Assembly: GCF_024580525.1 (NCBI RefSeq)
Contig: NZ_JANIKQ010000014.1
Coordinates: 1-64,000 of the forward strand
Length of the DNA stretch: 64,000 nt
Direction: 5' to 3'
From: Neisseria dentiae
Lineage (GTDB): Bacteria; Pseudomonadota; Gammaproteobacteria; Burkholderiales; Neisseriaceae
Shown: positions 34,969 through 43,040 of the stretch, one piece after another
How positions within the stretch are numbered: the first letter of the stretch is position 1
Layout of the letters: every line of letters begins with the position of its first letter
The notes under the pieces: generated by a model
The model's database searches: none
Told to the model about the DNA's origin: nothing
Seen by the model: the letters and a program-made list of their open reading frames with translations, nothing else
Translations under genes and position numbers: made by a program

Positions 34969-35187
34969 GAGACCTTTGCAAAATTCATTTAGGCCGTCTG
35001 AAATATTCAACCATCGCCATTCCCGCGTAGGCGGGAATCCAGTCGTTTTCGTAAACTATTGAAATAAAATACTTAATGGTTTAAAGGCTGGATTCCCGCC
35101 TACGCGGGGGTAGCGCAGCGGACTTGCGAAGCTAATGATGAGGCACAAACCTTTTCAGGGTTGAATTGGTTTTTTTGCAAAGGTCTC
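34969..35187. mobile_element. 219-bp composite element with MITE ends and dRS3 repeats
   Basis: Begins GAGACCTTTGCAAAA and ends TTTTGCAAAGGTCTC, with 5-base direct repeats GGCCT on both sides (34964-34968, 35188-35192). The interior is unlike the 143-bp MITE: it holds a DUS, a perfect dRS3 (ATTCCC-N8-GGGAAT, 35019-35038), a second dRS3-like arm (35093-35112) and the AGCGGACTTGCGAAGCTA module. It shows that different cargo can be mobilised by the same ends. Confidence 0.8.
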
Positions 35188-35255
35188 GGCCTAAACAACT
35201 TGCAACGCTCCCGGCCTTAATGAGTTTGGCAAAGCGCTCAACTTGCAAAAATTTC

Positions 35256-35292
35256 AGGCCGTCTGAAAAGAAACAACCTTTTCAGACGGCCT
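35256..35292. terminator. DUS-pair terminator after prfB
   Basis: AGGCCGTCTGAA (35256-35267) and its complement (35281-35292) lie 18 bases beyond the prfB stop on the minus strand. Confidence 0.8.
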
Positions 35293-35310
35293 GTTTGGTT
35301 GGCGGCCCGG

Positions 35311-36417
35311 CTACACGCCCTGTTTCAAACTGGCTTCGATAAAGCCGTCCAAATCGCCGTCCATCACGGCTTTGATGTTGCCCACTTCGTAAGAGGTGCG
35401 CAAATCTTTGATGCGCGACTGGTCGAACACATACGAGCGGATCTGGTGGCCCCAGCCCACGTCGGATTTGCCGTCTTCCAGCGCCTGCTTTTCTTCGTTG
35501 CGCTTGCGCATTTCCAGCTCGAACAGCTTGGCTTTGAGCATATTCATGGCTTCGTCGCGGTTGCGGTGCTGCGAGCGGTCGTTTTGGCACTGCACCACGA
35601 TGCCGGTGGGGTTGTGGGTGATGCGCACGGCGGAGTCGGTTTTGTTGATGTGCTGGCCGCCCGCGCCGGATGCGCGGTAGGTGTCGATACGCAGGTCGGC
35701 GGGGTTGATTTCCACTTCGAAGCTGTCGTCCACTTCGGGGTAAACAAACACCGAGGCAAACGAGGTGTGGCGTTTGTTGTTGGAGTCGAACGGCGAATAG
35801 CGCACCAGGCGGTGAATGCCGGTTTCGGTGCGCAAGAGGCCGTATGCGTATTCGCCTTCGAGCTTGATGGTGGCGCGGTTGATGCCGGCGATGTCGCCTT
35901 CGTCTTCTTCGAGCACTTCTACCTTGAAGCCCTTGCGCTCGGCATAGCGCAGATACATGCGGTAGAGCATACCCGCCCAGTCTTCGGCTTCGGTGCCGCC
36001 GGCGCCGGCGGTGATGTCGATAAAGCAGTTGTTCACATCGGCCGGCTGGTTGAACATGCGTTTGAATTCCAAATCGGCCATCATCTGCTCGAGTTTGGCG
36101 ATGTCTTCCTGCACGGCGGCGAAGCCGGCTTCGTCGTTTTCTTCCACCACCATTTCGAGCAGCTCGCGGTTATCGTCGATGCCGGCGGCGATGTTGTCGA
36201 GCGTGAGCACGATGCCTTCGAGCACTTTGCGCTCTTTGCCGATTTCTTGGGCTTTTTTGGGGTCGTTCCAAAGGTCGGGGTCTTCGGAGAGGCCGACCAC
36301 TTCTTCGAGGCGGTCTTTTTTGCCGTCGTAATCGAGATAGCCGCGGATGTCGCTGCTGCGGCCGGCAAGGTCGCCCAGCATGGCGTTCAATTGGTTGACG
36401 GTTTCGGCTTCAATCAT
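35311..36417 (-). CDS. prfB: Peptide chain release factor 2
   Basis: 368 residues. RF2 recognises UGA and UAA: the tripeptide 'SPF' (~207) and the catalytic 'GAGGQ' (~250) are present. In E. coli this gene needs a +1 frameshift at codon 26 after 'RGYL'. Here '[11 protein letters not shown]' reads straight through in one frame, so the autoregulatory frameshift is absent. The gene is downstream of ftsX, with a DUS pair between them. Confidence 0.97.
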   Translation of the reverse strand: MIEAETVNQLNAMLGDLAGRSSDIRGYLDYDGKKDRLEEVVGLSEDPDLWNDPKKAQEIGKERKVLEGIVLTLDNIAAGIDDNRELLEMVVEENDEAGFAAVQEDIAKLEQMMADLEFKRMFNQPADVNNCFIDITAGAGGTEAEDWAGMLYRMYLRYAERKGFKVEVLEEDEGDIAGINRATIKLEGEYAYGLLRTETGIHRLVRYSPFDSNNKRHTSFASVFVYPEVDDSFEVEINPADLRIDTYRASGAGGQHINKTDSAVRITHNPTGIVVQCQNDRSQHRNRDEAMNMLKAKLFELEMRKRNEEKQALEDGKSDVGWGHQIRSYVFDQSRIKDLRTSYEVGNIKAVMDGDLDGFIEASLKQGV

Positions 36418-36489
36418 GGTTTTCTCTTGCTAAGGTCTTTATTTAAGGGGCGTATTGTACTGGATTTTACAGGGGCGGGCTATGGAGAA

Positions 36490-36519
36490 AGGCCGTCTGA
36501 AAAGGGTTTCAGACGGCCT
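36490..36519. terminator. DUS-pair terminator after ftsX
   Basis: AGGCCGTCTGAA (36490-36501) and its complement (36508-36519) lie between the ftsX stop (36538) and the prfB start (36417). Confidence 0.8.
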
Positions 36520-36537
36520 GTGCGTTTTGTGCCCTGG

Positions 36538-37452
36538 TCAGCGCTTGGCTTTAAACCCCAGCAGATGCTGCTGCGTGGCCAGCCATGCGCCGGCGATGCC
36601 GAGGGCGGCCACGGCGGCGAGCACCAGCAGCACTTCCCAGAAATAGAAGAAACGCCATTCGATGTTCAGCCCGTAGGGTTTGAAAATCTGATCGACCAGC
36701 GGTTTCGACACGTTCACCAGCCAGGCGCACAGCCCCAGGCTCACGGCAACGGCGAGCACGCTCTGCCAGGCGGCCAGATAAAGGAAGGGGCGGCGGATAA
36801 ACGAGGCGGGCGCGCCCAAAAGTTTGGTGATTTCGATTTCTTCTTTGCGGCTCAAGATTTGCAGGCGGATGGTGTTGTGCGCCACCAAAACGAAAGCCAC
36901 GCCGAGGGTGAAGGCGAGAAACCAGAAAACTTTATGCGCGAAGTCGTTGATTTGGTAGAGCGTCTGCATCCATTCGGTGTCGAGTTTGGCTTCTTCCACC
37001 ATCGGCAGTTCGGCCAAATCTTTTTGCAGCGCCTTCATTTCTTCGGGCGGCGTGGCGGGATCGGGGGTAACGATGAATACGTCGGGCAGCGGGTTTTCGT
37101 CGAGCATCGACACCAAATCTTGGCCGCCCATGCTGGTTTGCAGCTCTTGCAGGCCTTTTTGTTTGCTCACGAATTCGTTTTTCTGAATGCGTTTGTCTTG
37201 CGCGAGCAGGTTTTTCACGGCTTCGGTGTCGCCCGTGTCGGCGCCCAGCTCCATATAAACGGTAATCTGCGGCGATTCGTTGAGTTTGCCGACCACGGCC
37301 TGCGAGCTTTGCACGCCCAAATAAAGCGCGAGCGGCAGCGTCATCGCCACCGCCAGCATCAGCAGGATCAGCAGCGTGCCCACGGGCTGTTTCAGCAGTT
37401 GGCGGGCGGCGTTGGCGGCGGCGTCAAGGTGGAGCGATACGTATTGGCTCAT
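36538..37452 (-). CDS. ftsX: Cell division ABC transporter permease FtsX
   Basis: 304 residues from the ATG that overlaps the ftsE stop by four bases (ATGA). Four membrane helices with a large periplasmic loop after helix 1, the FtsX layout. 'IGEAK..DTEWMQTLYQI'-type loop residues and 'RKEEIEITKLLGAP' (~210) in the cytoplasmic coupling region match the family. With FtsE it controls periplasmic peptidoglycan hydrolases at the septum. Genes for FtsE and FtsY precede it. Confidence 0.94.
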   Translation of the reverse strand: MSQYVSLHLDAAANAARQLLKQPVGTLLILLMLAVAMTLPLALYLGVQSSQAVVGKLNESPQITVYMELGADTGDTEAVKNLLAQDKRIQKNEFVSKQKGLQELQTSMGGQDLVSMLDENPLPDVFIVTPDPATPPEEMKALQKDLAELPMVEEAKLDTEWMQTLYQINDFAHKVFWFLAFTLGVAFVLVAHNTIRLQILSRKEEIEITKLLGAPASFIRRPFLYLAAWQSVLAVAVSLGLCAWLVNVSKPLVDQIFKPYGLNIEWRFFYFWEVLLVLAAVAALGIAGAWLATQQHLLGFKAKR

Positions 37453-38102
37453 GATGTGAACCTGCCTTCCTGCAAGCGCAGAATGCGGTGGCCGTAGTCG
37501 GCCATCAGGGTTTCGTCGTGCGCGGCCACGATAACGGTAGTGCCGGCTTCGTGGAAGGTTTTGAACAGTTCCATAATGTCTAGGGCGTAGGCGCGGTCGA
37601 GGTTGGCGGAAGGCTCGTCGGCAATCAGCAGGCTGGGCTGGTGCACCACGGCACGGGCGATGCACAGGCGCTGCTGTTCGCCGCCGGAAAGGGTGATGGG
37701 GTCGGAAAGCTCGCGGCCGCCCAAGCCCACTTTTTCGATGGCGATGCGGGCGCGTTTGTCGGCCTGTTTGGCGTCGTAGCCGATGATGCGCAGCGGCAGC
37801 AGCACGTTTTGCAGCACGTTGCGGTCGTAAAGGATTTTATGGTCTTGGAATACGATGCCGATGTGCTGGCGCATAAAGCCGATTTGGTTGTCGTTTAAAT
37901 CGCCGATGTTTTGGTTGTTCATCCACACCTTGCCTTCGGTGGGTTTGGTGATGCCGGCGATGAGTTTGAGCACGGTGGATTTGCCCGCGCCCGAATGCCC
38001 GGCCACGAAAATCATTTCGCCTTTGCTGATTCTGAAGCTGACGTTTTTCAGCGCCTGAAAGCCGCCGGGATAGGTTTTGGAAACTTGTTCGAAACGAATC
38101 AT
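37449..38102 (-). CDS. ftsE: Cell division ATP-binding protein FtsE
   Basis: 217 residues, an ABC ATPase. Walker A 'GHSGAGKST' (~36), signature 'LSGGEQQRLCIARA' (~138) and Walker B 'LLIADEPSANLD' (~159) are intact. It forms the FtsEX complex with the overlapping downstream ftsX. FtsX then signals to amidase activators such as EnvC; the M23 lipoprotein in the dcw cluster is not an obvious partner. Confidence 0.96.
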   Translation of the reverse strand: MIRFEQVSKTYPGGFQALKNVSFRISKGEMIFVAGHSGAGKSTVLKLIAGITKPTEGKVWMNNQNIGDLNDNQIGFMRQHIGIVFQDHKILYDRNVLQNVLLPLRIIGYDAKQADKRARIAIEKVGLGGRELSDPITLSGGEQQRLCIARAVVHQPSLLIADEPSANLDRAYALDIMELFKTFHEAGTTVIVAAHDETLMADYGHRILRLQEGRFTS

Positions 38103-38124
38103 AGGTTTATCCGGTGAAGTTGGT

Positions 38125-38149
38125 TTCAGACGGCATCAGGCCGTCTGAA
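38125..38149. repeat. Inverted DUS pair upstream of ftsE
   Basis: TTCAGACGGCAT (38125-38136, last base changed) and AGGCCGTCTGAA (38138-38149) lie outward-facing between ftsY and ftsE, just ahead of the ftsE start codon. Confidence 0.7.
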
Positions 38150-38249
38150 AGGTTATGCGCGATTATACCGAATAATGTTGCGCGGTTCAGCCGGGAACGA
38201 CGGGCGGAGATGATAGGAAACAAACTGTTTCAAGAAAACCGTTTTGGTT

Positions 38250-38284
38250 AAAAAACGCCCGCACGGCAGTGCGCGGTGCGGGCG
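38250..38284 (-). terminator. Intrinsic terminator of ftsY
   Basis: On the minus strand CGCCCGCAC pairs with GTGCGGGCG (9 bp) and six T follow (38255-38250). It lies 26 bases past the ftsY stop. It separates ftsY from ftsEX, so ftsEX needs its own promoter or read-through. Confidence 0.9.
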
Positions 38285-38309
38285 GAAAGGTTTTCAGACG
38301 GCCTGAAAG

Positions 38310-39668
38310 TCAGTCGAGCAGCGCGTCCACAAATGCTCTGGCGTCAAACGGGCGCAAATCGTCGATGCTTTCGCCCACGCCGATATAGCGCACGGGAATC
38401 GGGCGGTTGCTGGCGAGCGCGGCGAGAATGCCGCCTTTGGCGGTGCCGTCGAGCTTGGTAACAATCAGGCCGGTAAGGCCCAGCGCGTCGTCGAAGGCGG
38501 TAACCTGGTTGACGGCGTTTTGGCCGATGTTGGCGTCCAGCACCACAATGATTTCGTGCGGTGCGTCGGGCATGGATTTTTGCAGCACGCGCTTCACTTT
38601 TTTGATTTCTTCCATCAGGTGCAGCTGCGTGGGCAGGCGGCCGGCGGTGTCGGCCAGCACGATGTCGATGCCGCGCGCTTTGGCGGCTTCAACGGCATCG
38701 AAACACACGGCGGCGGAATCGCCGGTGGTTTGCGAAATCACGGTAACGCCGTTGCGCGCGCCCCATTCCTGCAACTGCTCGCGGGCAGCGGCGCGGAAAG
38801 TGTCGCCCGCAGCCAGCAGCACCGATTTGCCCTGCGATTGGAAATATTTGGCAAGCTTGCCGATGGAAGTGGTTTTGCCCGCGCCGTTGATGCCGGCCAG
38901 CATAATCACGAAAGGTTGGCCGTTATCGGGCACCACCAGCGGTTGTTCCAGCGGTTTGATTAAATCGTAGATTGCGTCTTTGAGGGCGCCGCGCAACTCG
39001 TTGCCGTCTTTGAGGCCGCGCAGCGACACGCGCTTGCGCACGTCTTTCATCAGATAGTCGGTGGCTTCCATGCCCATGTCGCTGGTAATCAGCACGGTTT
39101 CGAGTTCTTCGTATAAGTCTTCGTCGATCTGCCCGCCGCCGAACACGCCCGCCAGAGATTTGGCCATTTGGTCGCGCGATTTGGTGAGGCCCTTCTTCAG
39201 GCGCGCCGCCCAGCCGAGTTTGGCGGGTTCGCTCTCTTCGGCGGCTGCGGCAGCCGCTGCGGCGGCAGGCACGGGCGCGGTAACGGTGGCGATGTTGTCG
39301 GGCTGTTTCAGGGTTTCGGCCATTTCGCCGCTGCTGAGTGTTGCGGCCGCTTCGGTAGGTGCGGTTTCGTTTTCAGACGGCCTGATGTGAACTTTGGCCA
39401 CCGGCGCGTTCGGATTATATTGCTCGGGCAGGTTGGCTTCGGGGTTGACGATGTCGGCTACCAATTGATCAACAGGGTTGTTTTGCAGGTGTGTTTCAAC
39501 CGCTTCGAGTTGCGCTTCGGTGAGCGGGGCGGGGGCTTCCTCTGCCAACGGGGAGCCGCTTTCCGCCTCGGATGCGGCCGCCTCTTCTTCGGGCGCCGCG
39601 GGCGTTTGCGCAGGTTCGGCGGGTTCGGCGTTATCCTGCTTTTTTTTGCGTTTAAAGAAACTGAACAT
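38310..39668 (-). CDS. ftsY: Signal recognition particle receptor FtsY
   Basis: 452 residues from ATG 39668 ('MFSFFKRKKKQ'); a longer reading from 39764 adds 32 unconserved residues. An acidic Ala/Glu-rich A domain of about 150 residues precedes the NG GTPase domain, with 'GINGAGKTTSIGKLAKYF' (~253), 'DTAGRLPTQLHLMEEI' (~333) and 'TKLDGTAKGGILAAL' (~403). It docks ribosome-SRP complexes at the membrane. The SRP GTPase Ffh is not in the window. Confidence 0.96.
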   Translation of the reverse strand: MFSFFKRKKKQDNAEPAEPAQTPAAPEEEAAASEAESGSPLAEEAPAPLTEAQLEAVETHLQNNPVDQLVADIVNPEANLPEQYNPNAPVAKVHIRPSENETAPTEAAATLSSGEMAETLKQPDNIATVTAPVPAAAAAAAAAEESEPAKLGWAARLKKGLTKSRDQMAKSLAGVFGGGQIDEDLYEELETVLITSDMGMEATDYLMKDVRKRVSLRGLKDGNELRGALKDAIYDLIKPLEQPLVVPDNGQPFVIMLAGINGAGKTTSIGKLAKYFQSQGKSVLLAAGDTFRAAAREQLQEWGARNGVTVISQTTGDSAAVCFDAVEAAKARGIDIVLADTAGRLPTQLHLMEEIKKVKRVLQKSMPDAPHEIIVVLDANIGQNAVNQVTAFDDALGLTGLIVTKLDGTAKGGILAALASNRPIPVRYIGVGESIDDLRPFDARAFVDALLD

Positions 39669-39769
39669 GGGTTTCCCTTGTTTTGAAAATGGTTTCAGGG
39701 TTGGATTGTAACGTATTTTCAAATAATGGCTATGCCCCGAAAGTACAAGATGCGGCGGAAACAAACACT

Positions 39770-39926
39770 TATAGTGGCTTAAATTTAAAATAGTACAGCG
39801 TTGCCTCGCCTTAGCTCAAAGAGAACGATTTTGTAAGCCGCTGAAGCGGCAACAGAATCGGTTCCGTACTACCTGTACTGTCTGCGGCTTCGTCGCCTTG
39901 TCCTATTTTAAATTTAAGCCACTATA
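39770..39926. mobile_element. Full-length Correia element (CREE)
   Basis: 157 bp with 24-bp perfect terminal inverted repeats beginning TATAGTGGCTTAAATTT. The interior contains the known Correia segments (GAGAACGATT, CGGTTCCGTACT, CTGTCTGCGGCTTCG). It lies in the divergent gap between ftsY and the M16 peptidase gene, where Correia ends can supply promoters and RNase III sites. Flanking TA is consistent with a TA target. Confidence 0.93.
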
Positions 39927-39933
39927 CTTCGTC

Positions 39934-39965
39934 AGGCCGTCTGAAAACAAGCGTTCAGACGGCCT
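39934..39965. terminator. DUS-pair hairpin upstream of the M16 peptidase gene
   Basis: AGGCCGTCTGAA (39934-39945) and its complement (39954-39965), eight bases after the Correia element and 65 before the M16 start codon. Confidence 0.6.
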
Positions 39966-40029
39966 CAAACCTTGTTTAATCGGCAGGCAAAAGTTATCAT
40001 GCCCCGCAATCCATTCCGAAAGAACAACC

Positions 40030-41361
40030 ATGCTGCGCCGAACCGTTTTTCTGATGCTGCTTGCCGCCGCCCCCGCGTGGGCGCAAACGCTTTCGCAAAC
40101 GCTGCCCAACGGCATGAAAGTGATTGTGAAAGAAGACCGCCGCGCGCCCGTGGCCGTGTCGCAGCTTTGGTATAAGGTGGGCAGCGTTGACGAGCAGGAA
40201 GGCAAAACCGGCCTGAGCCACGCGCTCGAACATATGATGTTCAAAGGCACGCCAACCGTGCCTTCGGGCGAATTCAGCCGCCGCGTGTCGGCTTTGGGCG
40301 GCCAGAACAACGCCTACACCAACCGCAGCGAAACCGTGTATTTTGAAAACGTGGCCGCCAAAAACCTGCCCGAAGTGCTGAAAATGGAAGCCGACCGCAT
40401 GGCCAACCTCAATTTCAGCGACAAAGAGTTCGCCAACGAAATGAGCGTGATACGCGAAGAGCGCCGTCAGCGCACCGAAGACAACCCCTTCGGCAAGCTG
40501 TGGGAGCATATTTACCTCAACAGCTACCAAACCCCCGCCCTGCGCGCGCCCGTTATCGGCTATATGAACGATCTGCACGCGCTCAAAGCCGACGATTTGC
40601 GCCAATGGTACCGCCAATGGTATGCCCCCAATAACGCCGTGCTGGTGGTGGTGGGCGATGTGGACGCACGGCAAACCCTAAAAACCGCCGAACGGCTGTT
40701 CGGCGCGATTCCCGCCAAGCCCCTGCCGCCGCGCAACACCGTGAGCGAAGCCGCCGAAACCCGCCCCGCGAGCGCACAAACCGAATCGGCCGTAACCCGC
40801 CAGCCCGTGCTCGCGCTTTCCTACCGCGTGCCCAAACTTACCCGCATCGACGACAAAACGCCTTATGCGCTCGACGTGCTTGCCGATGTGCTCGGCGGCA
40901 ATGCCTCCAGCCGCTTCGACAAAAACCTGGTGCGCGGCAGGCAGGCCGCGCTCGACATCGGTGTGAACTACGATATGTTCAGCCGCGAAATGCCCCTGTT
41001 CAGCATCATCGCCATGCCCGCCGGCGGCACGGGCGAACAAGAGCTGCTCGAAATGATACGCAGCGAAATCGCCGACATCGCCCGCAACGGCATCAGCCGC
41101 ACCGAGTTGGAACGGGTACGCACGCAGGCGGCCGCTTCCGAAATCTACGCCAAAGATTCGATGAGCGCCCAAGCCTCGCTGATGGGCAGGCTCGAAGCCC
41201 GCGGCTTCAGCTACGGCGACGAAGCCGAACTGCGCCGCCGCCTGCAAACCGTTACCGCCGCCGACGTGCAGGGCGCCGCCCGCCTACTCACCCCCGAGCG
41301 TTCCAGCGTGGTGGTGGTGCAGCCTGCGCAGGCGCAGCCGGAATATGTGAAGAAGCCTTAG
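40030..41361 (+). CDS. M16 family zinc peptidase, catalytic subunit
   Basis: 443 residues from ATG 40030, with a signal peptide cut after 'PAWA'. The inverted zinc motif is 'HALEH' (~66-70) and the third ligand is in 'NEMSVIREERR' (~140). 'RQWYAPNNAVLVVVGDV' follows. It should act in the periplasm, probably as a pair with the inactive relative encoded at 33471. A DUS-pair terminator follows at 41405. Confidence 0.93.
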   Translation: MLRRTVFLMLLAAAPAWAQTLSQTLPNGMKVIVKEDRRAPVAVSQLWYKVGSVDEQEGKTGLSHALEHMMFKGTPTVPSGEFSRRVSALGGQNNAYTNRSETVYFENVAAKNLPEVLKMEADRMANLNFSDKEFANEMSVIREERRQRTEDNPFGKLWEHIYLNSYQTPALRAPVIGYMNDLHALKADDLRQWYRQWYAPNNAVLVVVGDVDARQTLKTAERLFGAIPAKPLPPRNTVSEAAETRPASAQTESAVTRQPVLALSYRVPKLTRIDDKTPYALDVLADVLGGNASSRFDKNLVRGRQAALDIGVNYDMFSREMPLFSIIAMPAGGTGEQELLEMIRSEIADIARNGISRTELERVRTQAAASEIYAKDSMSAQASLMGRLEARGFSYGDEAELRRRLQTVTAADVQGAARLLTPERSSVVVVQPAQAQPEYVKKP

Positions 41362-41404
41362 CCTGCCGCGCAGGGTTTGTGCCGGAAACCGTTGAAAAAT
41401 TAAA

Positions 41405-41432
41405 AGGCCGTCTGAAATGTTTCAGACGGCCT
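41405..41432. terminator. DUS-pair terminator
   Basis: AGGCCGTCTGAA (41405-41416) and its complement (41421-41432), followed by TTTTAA. It serves the M16 gene and the convergent XRE gene. Confidence 0.85.
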
Positions 41433-41463
41433 TTTAATATTGGTTGTCCCTGTATCAAACTAT

Positions 41464-41724
41464 TTATTGCTGCTTATTGCTGCCGACTTTGGTTAAATCA
41501 CGTTGTAAAAGCTCTTCCAACGGCATTTCAAGTGCATCGGCAATCCTCCCCATAATATCGATGGATACAGCTCTACTGCCCCGTTCGATTTCACAAACAT
41601 AGGTTTTGCTGATGCCTGCCGAAAATGCAAGCTCTTCTTGGGAAATTTCTTGCAGGCGGCGGATTTGGCGCATATTTTGAGCAAAAATCAAACGGTAGGG
41701 GTGTGGTGTGTTCGTTTTTTCCAT
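41464..41724 (-). CDS. XRE-family helix-turn-helix regulator
   Basis: 86 residues from ATG 41724. A Cro/CI-type HTH spans residues 15-70: 'NMRQIRRLQEISQEELAFSAGISKTYVCEIERG' with the recognition helix at 'ISKTYVCEIE'. It is only a DNA-binding domain, as in many small repressors. It is divergent from a 40-residue peptide gene, with an AT-rich promoter region of about 140 bases between them, which it may control. Confidence 0.85.
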   Translation of the reverse strand: MEKTNTPHPYRLIFAQNMRQIRRLQEISQEELAFSAGISKTYVCEIERGSRAVSIDIMGRIADALEMPLEELLQRDLTKVGSNKQQ

Positions 41725-41868
41725 AGTGGGCAGTATGGAAAAACACCGTTTACCAAACAATTAATTATAATGGTATATTTATCAACTATAATTGAATTAT
41801 ATTTAATTTTAATATATATTTATTTTTCCTTTTCAGGAATTTTTTCAACAATCGATATTAAGGAGATA
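41725..41868. promoter_or_regulatory. AT-rich divergent promoter region
   Basis: About 140 bases, much richer in A/T than the surroundings, between the XRE regulator and the small peptide gene. It contains CATACTGCC near the XRE start and ACTATAATT (about 41785). A divergent regulator beside it makes operator sites likely, but none is defined. Confidence 0.4.
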
Positions 41869-41991
41869 ATGATGTCGGCAGGCAGTACAAACAATCCGAA
41901 TCCTAATTGGCCGAGCAAAACAGGTAATCCGTCAGGAGGCGGCAGAGGTAATAATCCGCCGTCTGGCAAGGGCGGCTCAAATAAAAAATAA
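41869..41991 (+). CDS. 40-residue Gly/Pro/Asn-rich peptide, unknown
   Basis: Start ATGATG at 41869/41872 behind a strong ribosome site (AAGGAGAT, six bases away). The peptide is hydrophilic with no signal or membrane segment. Short repeats of Asn-Pro and Ser-Gly-Gly motifs ('NPNPNW', 'GGGRGNN') dominate. I do not recognise it. It is divergent from the XRE gene and followed 24 bases later by a small lipoprotein gene, possibly in one transcript. Confidence 0.6.
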   Translation: MMSAGSTNNPNPNWPSKTGNPSGGGRGNNPPSGKGGSNKK

Positions 41992-42015
41992 ATTTCCGAT
42001 TAATCTGAAATTGCG

Positions 42016-42291
42016 ATGAAAACCATGAAAATCATTCTTTCCGTTCTCTTTGCCGTTGTGCTGGCCGCATGTGCAGCCCCGCAACCGCAACCGCAACCAC
42101 AGCCACAGCGGCAGTTGCAGGCATACCGCTACTGGGGTAAAGAGGGTGTCTCCCGACAGGCTGCCAAAGATCAGTTGGGCTTTTGCCGTCATGAAGTCCG
42201 CGCCAGCGAGTTGCCTCGGGAGGAGGCTGCCAAGCTGGTCGGCTACTGTATGCGCTCTAAAGGTTATGTTGTTATGACCGGTTACCGTTAA
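42016..42291 (+). CDS. Small lipoprotein with a Pro-Gln repeat
   Basis: 91 residues (a second ATG at 42025 is possible). The signal ends 'VVLAAC' with Cys19. Residues 22-32 are a Pro-Gln repeat encoded by near-perfect hexamers (CCGCAA), which could change length in steps of two residues. The mature part has two Cys ('GFCRHE', 'GYCMRSKGYVV') that could form a disulfide. Function unknown. A DUS-pair terminator follows. Confidence 0.75.
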   Translation: MKTMKIILSVLFAVVLAACAAPQPQPQPQPQRQLQAYRYWGKEGVSRQAAKDQLGFCRHEVRASELPREEAAKLVGYCMRSKGYVVMTGYR

Positions 42292-42313
42292 TCGGGAGTG
42301 TAAACATGATTGA

Positions 42314-42341
42314 AGGCCGTCTGAAATGTTTCAGACGGCCT
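42314..42341. terminator. DUS-pair terminator
   Basis: AGGCCGTCTGAA (42314-42325) and its complement (42330-42341), followed by TTTTT on the plus strand. It sits between the convergent lipoprotein and thioesterase genes. Confidence 0.85.
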
Positions 42342-42346
42342 TTTTA

Positions 42347-42781
42347 TCAAGCCAGCACCACATATTTTCCCTCGAATTCCGCCGCCAAAACCCCTTCGCT
42401 GAACAGGCGGCAGGATAGGGTGATTTTGCCTTTGCCGCGTTCGGCAAGCATTTTCGTGCATTGCGCCCATGCTGCCGGGTCGGCGGTTTCGCACACGGCG
42501 GTTAAGTCGCCTGCGGCGGGTTTGAGATAGCGTGTGCGGCCTTCCTGTATCACGATTTTGCCGTGGTATTCGGGGTAATTGAGATGCACGAGCGACCAGC
42601 CGCACAAGGTGGCGAGCATGGCAATGCTGCCGCCGAACACGGTTTGGTGGTGGTTGCGGTTAACGGCGATGGGTGCGAGCAGCGCCACCCGTGCGGGCGA
42701 GCTTTCGGTTACGGCCAGCGACAGGGCGGCGGAGGCGGGAATGTTGCGGTGCAGAAAGTTTTGCAGTTCGGCAGGGGTCAT
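42347..42781 (-). CDS. YiiD-type hotdog-fold thioesterase domain protein
   Basis: 144 residues. 'NHHQTVFGGSIAMLATLCGW' (~42-61) is the long hotdog helix with the conserved Asn-His and Gly pair, followed by beta strands 'KIVIQEGRTRYLKPAAGDL'. It matches the C-terminal thioesterase domain of E. coli YiiD (FabY) as a stand-alone protein, and probably hydrolyses an acyl-CoA or acyl-ACP of unknown identity. It is a single gene with the lipoprotein gene convergent to it. Confidence 0.85.
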   Translation of the reverse strand: MTPAELQNFLHRNIPASAALSLAVTESSPARVALLAPIAVNRNHHQTVFGGSIAMLATLCGWSLVHLNYPEYHGKIVIQEGRTRYLKPAAGDLTAVCETADPAAWAQCTKMLAERGKGKITLSCRLFSEGVLAAEFEGKYVVLA

Positions 42782-43040
42782 GGCGTTTCCTATTCGGTGG
42801 GGCGGATATTATAAAACCTGCGGCGGCAGTTGCCGCACTTTTTGCCGGTTGGTCACACGATTGAAACAAACGTTGGGTTTGATTGTGTTGTGAAAATTGA
42901 AGCAAATATTCTAGTCGTTAGTGGGGCTTTATGCTTGAATGGCATCCGTGTTGCCGCATTCGGGGCGTAATGTGCAGGTTTTGCCGTTAAGTGCTTCGAT
43001 TTTCGGCGGCAGGGCTTTCGATGTTTTGGAGCAACCGATT

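Noticed and set aside
34969..35187. Filamentous prophage at dRS3
   Set aside because: dRS3 sites are present here and at 30.5 and 56.7 kb, but no phage genes adjoin them.
35299..37497. A 732-codon plus-strand open frame
   Set aside because: It lies antisense to prfB and ftsX, both with intact motifs. Its composition (His, Gly, Val, Phe-rich) is typical of the complement of GC-rich coding DNA.
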